This document shows positions 1-5,139 of a stretch of DNA of 5,139 nt, piece by piece. The stretch's first letter is position 1. The number at the start of each line of letters is the position of its first letter. The position numbers were made by a program, and so were the translations under genes. The DNA comes from Pseudomonadota bacterium (GTDB lineage Bacteria; Pseudomonadota; Alphaproteobacteria; Rhodospirillales; Magnetospirillaceae): contig JAFAAW010000087.1 of assembly GCA_023426365.1 (NCBI GenBank), positions 1 through 5,139 on the forward strand. The letters are read 5' to 3'. Below the pieces are notes generated by a model. The model was not told the origin of the DNA and searched no databases. It was given only the letters and a program-made list of their open reading frames with translations.

Positions 1-3
1 ATA

Positions 4-28
4 ATCGCGCCGATCACTTCGGCGCGAT
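4..28 (-). terminator. Perfect 10-bp hairpin over the infC stop codon (possible terminator or intercistronic element)
   Basis: Bases 4-13 and 19-28 are perfect inverted repeats (ATCGCGCCGA / TCGGCGCGAT) around a 5-nt loop. On the minus-strand transcript the upstream arm is made of the last infC codons (ATC GCG CCG A), and the TGA stop lies inside the loop. The stem ends in AT and is followed by TAT before the window ends, so I cannot see whether a T-run follows. It could be an intrinsic terminator or attenuator, an RNA-processing or stability element before the expected rpmI-rplT genes, or coding-sequence coincidence. Confidence 0.4.
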
Positions 29-550
29 CACCATGACCATCTGACGGCCTTCCATCTTGGGGATCTGTTCGATCTTGCCGAGACCTTCGAGGTCGTCGCG
101 GACACGCTCCAGCACCTTCATGCCCAGGTCCTGGTGCGCCAGTTCACGGCCGCGGAAGCGCAGGGTGACCTTCACCTTGTCGCCTTCCTCGAGGAACTTG
201 CGCATGTTGCGCATCTTCACGTCGTAATCGTTGTCATCGATGTTGGGGCGGAGCTTGATCTCCTTGACCTCGATGACCTTCTGCTTCTTCTTCGCCTCGT
301 TCTTCTTCTTCTGGGCTTCGTACTTGAACTTTCCGTAGTCCAGAATCTTGCAGACCGGCGGTTCGGCGTTGGGCGATACCTCGACCAGGTCCAGACCGGC
401 CTCTTCGGCTATGATCAGACCTTCGCGCAGGGTAACGACGCCGATCATCTCGCCGTCGGCGCCGACCAGGCGAATGGAACGAGCATCGATCTCTCGGTTG
501 ACGCGGGGCCCATCATTTTTGGGCGGCGTCTGCATTGGCGGCCTAGCTAT
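14..550 (-). CDS. infC: Translation initiation factor IF-3
   Basis: IF-3 binds the 30S subunit, prevents premature 50S joining and monitors start-codon/initiator-tRNA pairing. Counting from the ATG at 535-533 (173 aa), the N-domain spans roughly 11-70 and contains PNAEPPVCKILDYGKF, which with the following residues fits the IF-3 family signature (K63-K76). A lysine-rich linker helix follows (72-86), then the C-domain (87-173) with RFRGREL at 127-133 and EGRQMVMV near the end. Length matches the family (E. coli 180 aa), so the gene is intact; the stop is TGA at 16-14. I extend the start five codons upstream to ATA (550-548), because GGAG at 562-559 sits 8 nt before it, whereas the ATG has only AGG. 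This adds I(M)-A-R-P-P. Rare starts are known for infC (AUU in E. coli), where they support autoregulation. The family call is nearly certain; the ATA start is an inference. It lies 93 bases downstream of thrS, the usual arrangement. Confidence 0.96.
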   Translation of the reverse strand: MARPPMQTPPKNDGPRVNREIDARSIRLVGADGEMIGVVTLREGLIIAEEAGLDLVEVSPNAEPPVCKILDYGKFKYEAQKKKNEAKKKQKVIEVKEIKLRPNIDDNDYDVKMRNMRKFLEEGDKVKVTLRFRGRELAHQDLGMKVLERVRDDLEGLGKIEQIPKMEGRQMVMVIAPK

Positions 551-556
551 GAAAAC

Positions 557-562
557 TTCTCC
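557..562 (-). promoter_or_regulatory. Shine-Dalgarno site favouring the ATA start of infC
   Basis: The minus strand reads GGAGAA here. GGAG ends 8 nt before ATA (550-548), an ideal distance, but 23 nt before the ATG at 535, which is too far. The ATG has only AGG at 544-542 with 6 nt of spacing. This is the main sequence evidence for a non-canonical infC start. Confidence 0.6.
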
Positions 563-582
563 ATCGGCAAGAACAAAACACT

Positions 583-616
583 GGACCCGTCCCTTCTATC
601 CCCTGGGATCGGGTCC
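583..616 (-). promoter_or_regulatory. Hairpin with U-rich tail in the thrS-infC gap (attenuator-like)
   Basis: On the minus strand, GGACCCG (616-610) pairs perfectly with CGGGTCC (589-583). Between the arms is a small inner hairpin, ATCC/GGAT (609-606 with 601-598), then 8 unpaired bases. Directly after the outer stem comes AGTGTTTTGTTCTT, which is U-rich in RNA. This resembles a weak intrinsic terminator or attenuator between thrS and infC. The 7-bp stem and interrupted U-tract make efficient termination doubtful, so partial attenuation, RNA stabilisation or no role are all possible. Confidence 0.35.
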
Positions 617-643
617 GGCTCCCCGTACGCACACGCCCCCGGT

Positions 644-2560
644 CTAGGCCGGAGGCGTCGCTTCATGCACGAGTGTAGCAACTGCTTGGTCCAGCGCAAC
701 AATTTCTTGGCTTTGGCTGCCCAGGCGACGCATGGCCACCTTGCCCTCCTCGGCCTCGCGCTTGCCCACCACCAGCATCACCGGCACCTTGGCCAGCGAG
801 TGCTCGCGCACCTTATAGTTGATCTTCTCGTTGCGCAGGTCGGCCTCGGCGCGGATGCCGGCCTTCCTGAGCGCATCGACCACGCTTTGGGCGTAAGTGT
901 TGGCGTCCGACACGATGGTCGCCACCACCACCTGGGTGGGCGCCAGCCACACCGGGAAACGGCCGGCGAAATGCTCGATCAGGATGCCCAGGAAGCGTTC
1001 GAACGACCCCAGCACGGCGCGGTGCAGCATGACCGGGCGGCGGCGCGAGCCGTCCTCGGCGGTGTAGCTGGCGTCGAGCCGCTCGGGCAGCACGAAGTCC
1101 ACCTGCAGGGTGCCGCACTGCCAGTCGCGGCCGATGGCGTCGCGCAGCACGAATTCCAGCTTGGGGCCATAGAAGGCGCCCTCGCCCGGGTTGAGGATGG
1201 TTTCCAGCCCGGCGGCGTGGGCGGCGGCCAGCAGGGCGCCCTCGGCCTTGTCCCAGGTCTCGTCGGAGCCGGCGCGCTTCTCGGGGCGGTCCGAGAACTT
1301 CACCCGCACGTCCTCGAAGCCGAAATCCTTGTAGACCGACGTGAGCAACTGGCAGAAGGCGATGGTCTCCGAGGTGATCTGGTCCTCGGTGCAGAAGATG
1401 TGGGCGTCGTCCTGGGTGAAGGCGCGCACGCGCATGATGCCGTGCAACGCGCCCGACGGCTCGTAGCGGTGGCACGAGCCGAACTCGGCCATGCGCAGCG
1501 GCAGGTCGCGGTAGGATTTGATGCCCTGGCGGAAGATCTGCACATGGCAGGGGCAGTTCATGGGCTTCACCGCCAACTGACGCTCGTCCTGCGTCTTGAT
1601 GGTGAACATGCTTTCCGAGAACTTGTCGGCGTGGCCCGACGCCTCCCACAGCGAGAAATCCACCAGTTGCGGGGTCTTCACCTCCTGGTAGCTCTCGGCC
1701 TCGAGCCGGCGGCGCATGTAATTCTCGACCGTGCGGTACAGCGTCCAGCCCTTGGTGTGCCAGAACACGCTGCCTACCGCCTCTTCCTGCTGGTGGAACA
1801 GGTTCATCTCGCGGCCCAGGCGGCGATGATCGCGCTTCTCGGCCTCTTCCAGCATGTGCAGATAGGCGTCCAGGTCCTTCTTGTCGAACCAGGCGGTGCC
1901 GTAGATGCGCTGCAGCATCTCGTTCTTGGAATCGCCGCGCCAATAGGCGCCGGCCAGCTTCATCAGCTTGAACGCCTTGCCCAGCCGGGCCGTGCTGGGC
2001 AGGTGCGGGCCGCGGCACAGGTCGATGAAGCCGCCCTGGCGATAGAGCGAAATCTTCTGCTCGGCGGGGATCGAGGCGATGATCTCGGCCTTGTACTTCT
2101 CGCCCTGGTCCAGGAAGAACTGCACCGCCTCGTCGCGGTCCCATTCCTCACGCACGATGGCCTCGTCGCGGGCGACGATCTCGTGCATGCGCGCCTCGAT
2201 CTTCTCGAGGTCGTCGGGGGTGAACGGCGTCGGGCGGGCGAAGTCGTAATAAAAGCCGTTCTCGATGGCCGGGCCGATGGTGACCTGGGTCTCCGGATAC
2301 AGCTCCTTCACCGCCTCGGCCATGACGTGGGCGGCGTCGTGGCGCAAAAGCTCCAGCGCATCCGAGCCGTCCTTGGCGGTGACGATGGCCAGGTGGGTGT
2401 CGGTGGTCAGAGTGGTGGTCAGGTCCTTCATCTCGCCGTTGACACGAATGGCCAGCGCGGCCTTGGCCAGGCCGGGGCCGATGTCCTTGGCCACGTCCAG
2501 GCCCGTGACCGGACCGGCGTAGCTGCGGACGCTGCCGTCGGGAAGCGTGATGGCGACCAT
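644..2560 (-). CDS. thrS: Threonyl-tRNA synthetase (class II, with editing domain)
   Basis: Cytosolic enzyme that charges tRNA-Thr with threonine using ATP and removes mischarged serine. At 638 aa it is full length (E. coli 642). It has an N-terminal TGS domain (about 1-62) and an editing domain with the metal-type site H74-x3-H78 (HDAAH) plus C182 and H186 (CRGPH). The class II catalytic core spans about 245-535. Its zinc ligands are C336 (in MNCPCH), H387 (DDAHIFC) and H513 (MLHRAVLGSFER). Motif 2 arginine R365 lies in CHRYEPSG and motif 3 arginine R522 in GSFER. The anticodon-binding domain (about 536-638) includes ADLRNEKINYKVREH. The ATG at 2560 is preceded by GAG and AGG at 10 and 4 nt and begins the TGS strand MVAITLPDGS; the stop is TAG at 646-644. 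It follows the GT9 gene after 79 bases and precedes infC. No catalytic residue is missing. Confidence 0.98.
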   Translation of the reverse strand: MVAITLPDGSVRSYAGPVTGLDVAKDIGPGLAKAALAIRVNGEMKDLTTTLTTDTHLAIVTAKDGSDALELLRHDAAHVMAEAVKELYPETQVTIGPAIENGFYYDFARPTPFTPDDLEKIEARMHEIVARDEAIVREEWDRDEAVQFFLDQGEKYKAEIIASIPAEQKISLYRQGGFIDLCRGPHLPSTARLGKAFKLMKLAGAYWRGDSKNEMLQRIYGTAWFDKKDLDAYLHMLEEAEKRDHRRLGREMNLFHQQEEAVGSVFWHTKGWTLYRTVENYMRRRLEAESYQEVKTPQLVDFSLWEASGHADKFSESMFTIKTQDERQLAVKPMNCPCHVQIFRQGIKSYRDLPLRMAEFGSCHRYEPSGALHGIMRVRAFTQDDAHIFCTEDQITSETIAFCQLLTSVYKDFGFEDVRVKFSDRPEKRAGSDETWDKAEGALLAAAHAAGLETILNPGEGAFYGPKLEFVLRDAIGRDWQCGTLQVDFVLPERLDASYTAEDGSRRRPVMLHRAVLGSFERFLGILIEHFAGRFPVWLAPTQVVVATIVSDANTYAQSVVDALRKAGIRAEADLRNEKINYKVREHSLAKVPVMLVVGKREAEEGKVAMRRLGSQSQEIVALDQAVATLVHEATPPA

Positions 2561-2596
2561 GGAACCTGCTCTCTGTTGAAACGAAGAAAACGTGCG

Positions 2597-2624
2597 ACTT
2601 TAGAACCTTTGCCCCCCAAGTCAA
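2597..2624 (-). promoter_or_regulatory. Candidate sigma70 promoter for thrS
   Basis: The minus strand shows TTGACT (2624-2619, 5 of 6 matches to the -35 consensus), a 16-base spacer and TAAAGT (2602-2597, 4 of 6 to the -10 consensus). Transcription would start near 2590 and leave a leader of only about 30 nt before the thrS ATG. It lies entirely in the 79-base gap after the GT9 stop, in a locally AT-richer patch. This would uncouple thrS-infC from the upstream glycosyltransferases. It is a consensus match by eye only. Confidence 0.45.
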
Positions 2625-2639
2625 GGCGGGCGAACGTCA

Positions 2640-3560
2640 TCAACCCAGCAATGCGGCCAGCGCCTGCTCGACCTCGGCCGCAGGCAATTCGGCCAGGGTG
2701 GGGCTGCGCAGCACGGTGACGCGCCCACGCGGCGCACACAAACTGGGATCGGACTCGTGCGAGAACAACACCACCGACGGGCAGCCGGCGGCCGCGATCA
2801 GGTGCATGGGACCGGTGTCGTTGCCGATGGCGGCCAGCGCGCGGCGGCCCAGTCCGAGGATGTCGAGGAAGCCGGTCTTGCCGGCCAGGCTGACGGCCTG
2901 GGGACAGGCGGAGCGGATGGCGTCGATCTCGGCCCCTTCGGCATCGGTGCCCAGCAGCACCGGGGCGGCCCCCCGTTCGGCCAGCCATCGCGCGGTTTGG
3001 GCGAAGCGCTCGGCCGGCCAGCGCTTGGCCGGCCGGTGGGCGGCGCCGCCCGGACACAGCAGGACGAAGCGCTGGGCCAGCCCGAAGCGGCCGACGTCGC
3101 CGTCGGCCCATGACAGGTCGGGCGGCGGCACCGCTTCGATGCCGGCCTGGGCCAGTTGCTCGGCCTGGCGGTCCATGGTGTGCATATGATCGCGATCAGG
3201 ATTGGCATGGGGCAGCGAACAGCCGGCGGCGATGCCCGACCATTCCACCCCGCCGCCCATGAGCCGGAAATACCAGCCCGAACGGTCCGAGGTCTGGAGG
3301 TCGTAGACGCGGCTGAAGCGGCCCGACGTCAATCGCTTCCTGAGCTTGAGGACGCGCGCCACCTGCCACATCTTGGGCTTGTCGTCCACCCAGACATGGT
3401 CGAAATACGGGCTGGCGGCGGCCAGGGCGGCGAACGGCCGCGTGGTCAGCAAGGTGATCTCGGCCCGCGGGTGATGGTCGCGGATGGCCGCGAACGGGCC
3501 GAACGCCTGGACGAAATCGCCCAGGGCGCCCAGCTTGATGACGAGGATGCGGTCACTCAT
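2640..3560 (-). CDS. Glycosyltransferase family 9, ADP-heptose:LPS heptosyltransferase-like
   Basis: Predicted cytoplasmic-face GT-B transferase that adds a sugar, typically heptose from an ADP-sugar, to lipopolysaccharide core or a related envelope glycan. From the ATG at 3560 it is 306 aa. The N-terminal half opens with ILVIKLGALGDFVQAFGPF (residues 5-23), the family loop with its conserved Asp (D15). The C-terminal half carries LLCPGGA (167-173), KRWPAERF (179-186), the strand VLLGTDAEG (201-209) and the nucleotide-sugar signature GNDTGPMHL (246-254; D248, T249, H253). I prefer the start at 3560 because GGGG (3570-3567) lies 6 nt upstream; for the ATG at 3566 the same G-run abuts the start codon. 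An extension to 3710 would overlap the GT4 gene and adds low-complexity Arg-rich sequence. No signal peptide or membrane segment is seen. The exact sugar and acceptor cannot be read from sequence, so I give no waa symbol. The stop is TGA at 2642-2640. Confidence 0.88.
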   Translation of the reverse strand: MSDRILVIKLGALGDFVQAFGPFAAIRDHHPRAEITLLTTRPFAALAAASPYFDHVWVDDKPKMWQVARVLKLRKRLTSGRFSRVYDLQTSDRSGWYFRLMGGGVEWSGIAAGCSLPHANPDRDHMHTMDRQAEQLAQAGIEAVPPPDLSWADGDVGRFGLAQRFVLLCPGGAAHRPAKRWPAERFAQTARWLAERGAAPVLLGTDAEGAEIDAIRSACPQAVSLAGKTGFLDILGLGRRALAAIGNDTGPMHLIAAAGCPSVVLFSHESDPSLCAPRGRVTVLRSPTLAELPAAEVEQALAALLG

Positions 3561-3639
3561 GCTCATCCCCAACCATGCGCCGATCCGTCTGCCGTCCCAT
3601 GTGCCGTGGTGCTGACATCGCGATGCCCGGGCGCCGCCG

Positions 3640-4893
3640 TCAGGCCGCCTCCGGGTCCACCGGCTGGATGTTCTGCACCACTGCCGGGCGGCCCGACAGC
3701 ACCTCGTCATAGACGGCCAGCGTGCGGGCGCACATGGCCTCCTTGCTGAAATTGGCGCGCACGAAGCTTTGCGCCAGGGCGGCCATGTTGCCGCGTTCCT
3801 CGGCCGACAGCGCCAGGAAGCGGTCGAGCGCGGCAGCCAGGGCCGAGGCGTCGCCGGGCGCCGACAGCCAGCCGGTGCGGCCGGGCAGGATGGTCTCGCG
3901 GGGGGCGCCGTGGTCCGAGGCGATCACCGGGCGGCCCATGGCCTGGGCCTCGACCACCACGCGGCCGAATGCCTCGGGGTCGGTGGAGGCCGACACCGCC
4001 ACGTCGGTCAGCATGTAGGCCGCCGGCATGTCGTTGCATTCGTCCACGATATGGACCACGTCGGTCAGGCCCAGACGGCGCACCAGATCGGTCAGTTCCT
4101 GGCGATAGCCGGTGCGGCCCTGGTCGGACCCCACCAGCAGGCAGCGGATGTCGTGGCGGCCCAGTTCGGCCAGGGCGCGGATCAGCACCTCCTGGCCCTT
4201 CCAGCGGGTCAGGCGGCCGGGCAGCATGATCACCGGATAGCCGTCGGGCAGGCGCCAGCGCTGCGCCAGGGCGATGATGCGCTCGGCGCTGACGCGCATG
4301 GGGTCGAACTTGGCCAGATCGACGCCGCGGTGGATGACGCGGATCTTTTCCGGCGGGGTGCCGTAGACGCGGCGCATGTGCTCGGCGATGAATTCCGAGA
4401 TGGCGATGACACGTTCGCCCCGGGTCATCACCGAATTGTAGAGGTGCTTGAGGCCGAAGCCGCCCAGATTATAGGTGCCATGAAAGGTGGTCACGAAGCG
4501 GGCGCCGGTGCGGTTGGCAGCGGCCAGCGCGCTCCAGGCCGGCGCGCGCGAGCGGGCGTGGACGATGTCCACCTTGTGCTCGCGGATCACCGCCTCGAGC
4601 CGGCGCACGTTGGCGCGCATGACCAGCGGGTTCTTCGACCCCATGGGCAGGTCCACATGGAGGGCGCCGCAGCGGGTCAGCTCGCGCACCATGGGGCCGC
4701 CGGCGCTGGCGACCACGGCGTTGTAGCCGGCCTCGGTCAGCGCGTTGGCGATTTCCACCGTGCCGCGCTCGACGCCGCCGGTGACCAGGGCGGGCAGCAC
4801 CTGCAGCACGGTCGGGCGGTGGCCGTCGGCGAACGGCGATTGACGGCCGGCGGCGGGAAGGGCATCGATGGCAGAAGTTTCGTCCATGGACAT
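3640..4893 (-). CDS. Glycosyltransferase family 4 (GT-B, retaining)
   Basis: Predicted retaining GT-B glycosyltransferase using a nucleotide-sugar donor, probably in envelope polysaccharide or LPS synthesis. Numbered from the ATG at 4893 it is 417 aa. After a poorly conserved 26-residue lead, the N-domain starts with TVLQVLPALVTGGVERGTVE (28-47), the acceptor-side GGVE loop, followed by VDIVHARSRAP and TTFHGTYN. The C-domain begins with PGRLTRWKGQEVLIRAL (225-241), where R227 and K232 match the usual diphosphate-binding pair. It then shows PEAFGRVVVEAQAMG with the EX7E motif (E307, E315) and VIASDHGAPRE. The start is uncertain: TTG at 4899, ATG at 4893 and ATG at 4887 are in frame and none has a clear Shine-Dalgarno site. 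The stop is TGA at 3642-3640, 79 bases before the GT9 gene. It is probably co-transcribed with that gene. Donor and acceptor are unknown. Confidence 0.9.
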   Translation of the reverse strand: MSMDETSAIDALPAAGRQSPFADGHRPTVLQVLPALVTGGVERGTVEIANALTEAGYNAVVASAGGPMVRELTRCGALHVDLPMGSKNPLVMRANVRRLEAVIREHKVDIVHARSRAPAWSALAAANRTGARFVTTFHGTYNLGGFGLKHLYNSVMTRGERVIAISEFIAEHMRRVYGTPPEKIRVIHRGVDLAKFDPMRVSAERIIALAQRWRLPDGYPVIMLPGRLTRWKGQEVLIRALAELGRHDIRCLLVGSDQGRTGYRQELTDLVRRLGLTDVVHIVDECNDMPAAYMLTDVAVSASTDPEAFGRVVVEAQAMGRPVIASDHGAPRETILPGRTGWLSAPGDASALAAALDRFLALSAEERGNMAALAQSFVRANFSKEAMCARTLAVYDEVLSGRPAVVQNIQPVDPEAA

Positions 4894-4897
4894 GTGC

Positions 4898-4903
4898 AAA
4901 GGA
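4898..4903 (+). promoter_or_regulatory. Ribosome binding site of the plus-strand hydrolase gene
   Basis: AAAGGA lies 9 nt before the ATG at 4913 and is a good Shine-Dalgarno match. It supports the start of a gene that runs off the window. It touches the region where the divergent glycosyltransferase gene begins: 4899 is that gene's possible TTG start and 4893 its first ATG. Confidence 0.6.
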
Positions 4904-4912
4904 TTTCACGCA

Positions 4913-5139
4913 ATGGCTGAAGCGACCAACGCCGCCCCCGGTGCTTCCGGGGCCGGGATATTAACACGCGACGACGGCGCGTCCATGGCCTACCGTCGCC
5001 TGGACGGCGTTAATCCGGGCGTGGTCTTCCTGCACGGCTATCGTTCCGACATGGAAGGCGGCAAGGCGCTGGCGCTGGAACAATGGTGCCGCGAGACGGG
5101 CCGCGCCTTCCTGCGCTTCGACCTGTTCGGCCACGGCCA
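4913..5139 (+). CDS. Alpha/beta-hydrolase, ABHD10-like, N-terminal part (runs off window end)
   Basis: An open frame from ATG 4913 continues uninterrupted to the window end (75 full codons plus two bases). After a flexible Ala/Gly-rich lead (1-16) come the strands of an alpha/beta-hydrolase: SMAYRRLDG (24-32), then PGVVFLHGYRSDMEGGKALA (35-54) with the HG oxyanion-hole motif, and AFLRFDLFGHG (65-75), the strand and turn before the expected nucleophile elbow. The SDMEGGKALALEQWC pattern resembles the ABHD10/palmitoyl-protein thioesterase-like branch, common in alphaproteobacteria; I recall this without a search. Likely role: hydrolysis of a small ester or thioester, substrate unknown. The catalytic Ser, Asp and His would lie beyond the window, so activity cannot be judged. 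AAAGGA lies 9 nt upstream. It diverges from the GT4 gene with only 19 bp between the start codons. Confidence 0.82.
   Translation, partial: MAEATNAAPGASGAGILTRDDGASMAYRRLDGVNPGVVFLHGYRSDMEGGKALALEQWCRETGRAFLRFDLFGHG
4958..4985 (-). promoter_or_regulatory. Weak candidate promoter for the GT4 gene, inside the divergent hydrolase gene
   Basis: In an AT-rich spot within otherwise GC-rich DNA, the minus strand reads TGTTAATAT (4966-4958). This is an extended -10 form, with TG upstream and TAATAT matching 4 of 6. TGGACG (4985-4980, 4 of 6) lies 16 bases further upstream as a possible -35. The start would fall near 4951, giving a leader of roughly 58 nt before the ATG at 4893. It is weak, and the spot encodes Gly-Ile-Leu-Thr in the opposite gene. 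Confidence 0.27.

Noticed and set aside
134..2719. An 861-codon open frame on the plus strand running antisense through infC and thrS
   Set aside because: It covers two unmistakable essential genes on the other strand. Its translation is Leu/Val/His/Gly-rich with no domain, as expected of the antisense of GC-rich coding DNA.
2428..3111. Minus-strand 227-codon frame across the GT9 end and thrS start, including an ATG at 2640 that overlaps the GT9 stop as TGATG
   Set aside because: The TGATG overlap looks like translational coupling, but the product is an Arg/Pro-rich out-of-frame reading of both real genes. The segment after 2640 shows no conserved pattern and no cluster of Thr codons that would suggest a leader peptide.
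3616..3625. Perfect palindrome CATCGCGATG in the gap between the GT4 and GT9 genes
   Set aside because: A 10-bp palindrome is expected several times by chance in 5 kb; there is no second copy nearby and no promoter to pair it with.
3561..3710. A 50-codon N-terminal extension of the GT9 gene
   Set aside because: It would overlap the end of the GT4 gene and encode Arg/Trp-rich sequence with no family similarity. The ATG at 3560 has a well-spaced GGGG and starts just before the conserved first strand.
4840..4868. TTGACG as a -35 element for the hydrolase gene
   Set aside because: The hexamer matches well, but no -10-like sequence occurs at 16-18 bases; the best candidate matches only 2 of 6.
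3769..4920. A 383-codon plus-strand open frame opposite the GT4 gene
   Set aside because: It is the antisense shadow of a clear glycosyltransferase and is Gly/Ala/His/Gln-rich with no recognisable motif.
4936..4952. Inverted repeat CCCCGG/CCGGGG with a 5-nt loop near the hydrolase start
   Set aside because: Six GC base pairs in an Ala/Gly/Pro-coding, GC-rich stretch are likely by chance, and no T-run follows on either strand.

Overview
The window looks like ordinary core chromosome from a GC-rich alphaproteobacterium. Rhodospirillales, and a Magnetospirillum-like organism in particular, is my best guess. That placement rests on my memory of IF-3 and ThrRS sequences plus the strong G/C preference at third codon positions; I ran no search. 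I see no mobile element, CRISPR array, tRNA, rRNA or phage gene.

Four genes lie head to tail on the minus strand, in transcription order: a GT4-type glycosyltransferase (about 4893 to 3640), a GT9/heptosyltransferase-like glycosyltransferase (3560 to 2640), thrS for threonyl-tRNA synthetase (2560 to 644) and infC for translation initiation factor IF-3 (550 or 535 to 14). A fifth gene runs the other way on the plus strand from 4913 and is cut by the window end; it encodes the N-terminus of an alpha/beta-hydrolase resembling the ABHD10 type. No stretch over 300 bases lacks a gene. The three minus-strand gaps are about 79, 79 and 93 bases.

The two glycosyltransferases probably act together on lipopolysaccharide or another envelope glycan. 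thrS and infC form the widely conserved translation block that usually continues into rpmI and rplT, which would lie beyond position 1. A good sigma70-like promoter candidate between the GT9 gene and thrS suggests the translation genes can be expressed independently of the envelope genes.

I did not find a previously undescribed system. The points most worth checking are regulatory: a probable AUA start codon for infC with a well-placed Shine-Dalgarno sequence, a hairpin with a U-rich tail between thrS and infC, a perfect 10-bp inverted repeat whose loop holds the infC stop codon, and divergent start codons only 19 bp apart at the glycosyltransferase/hydrolase boundary.
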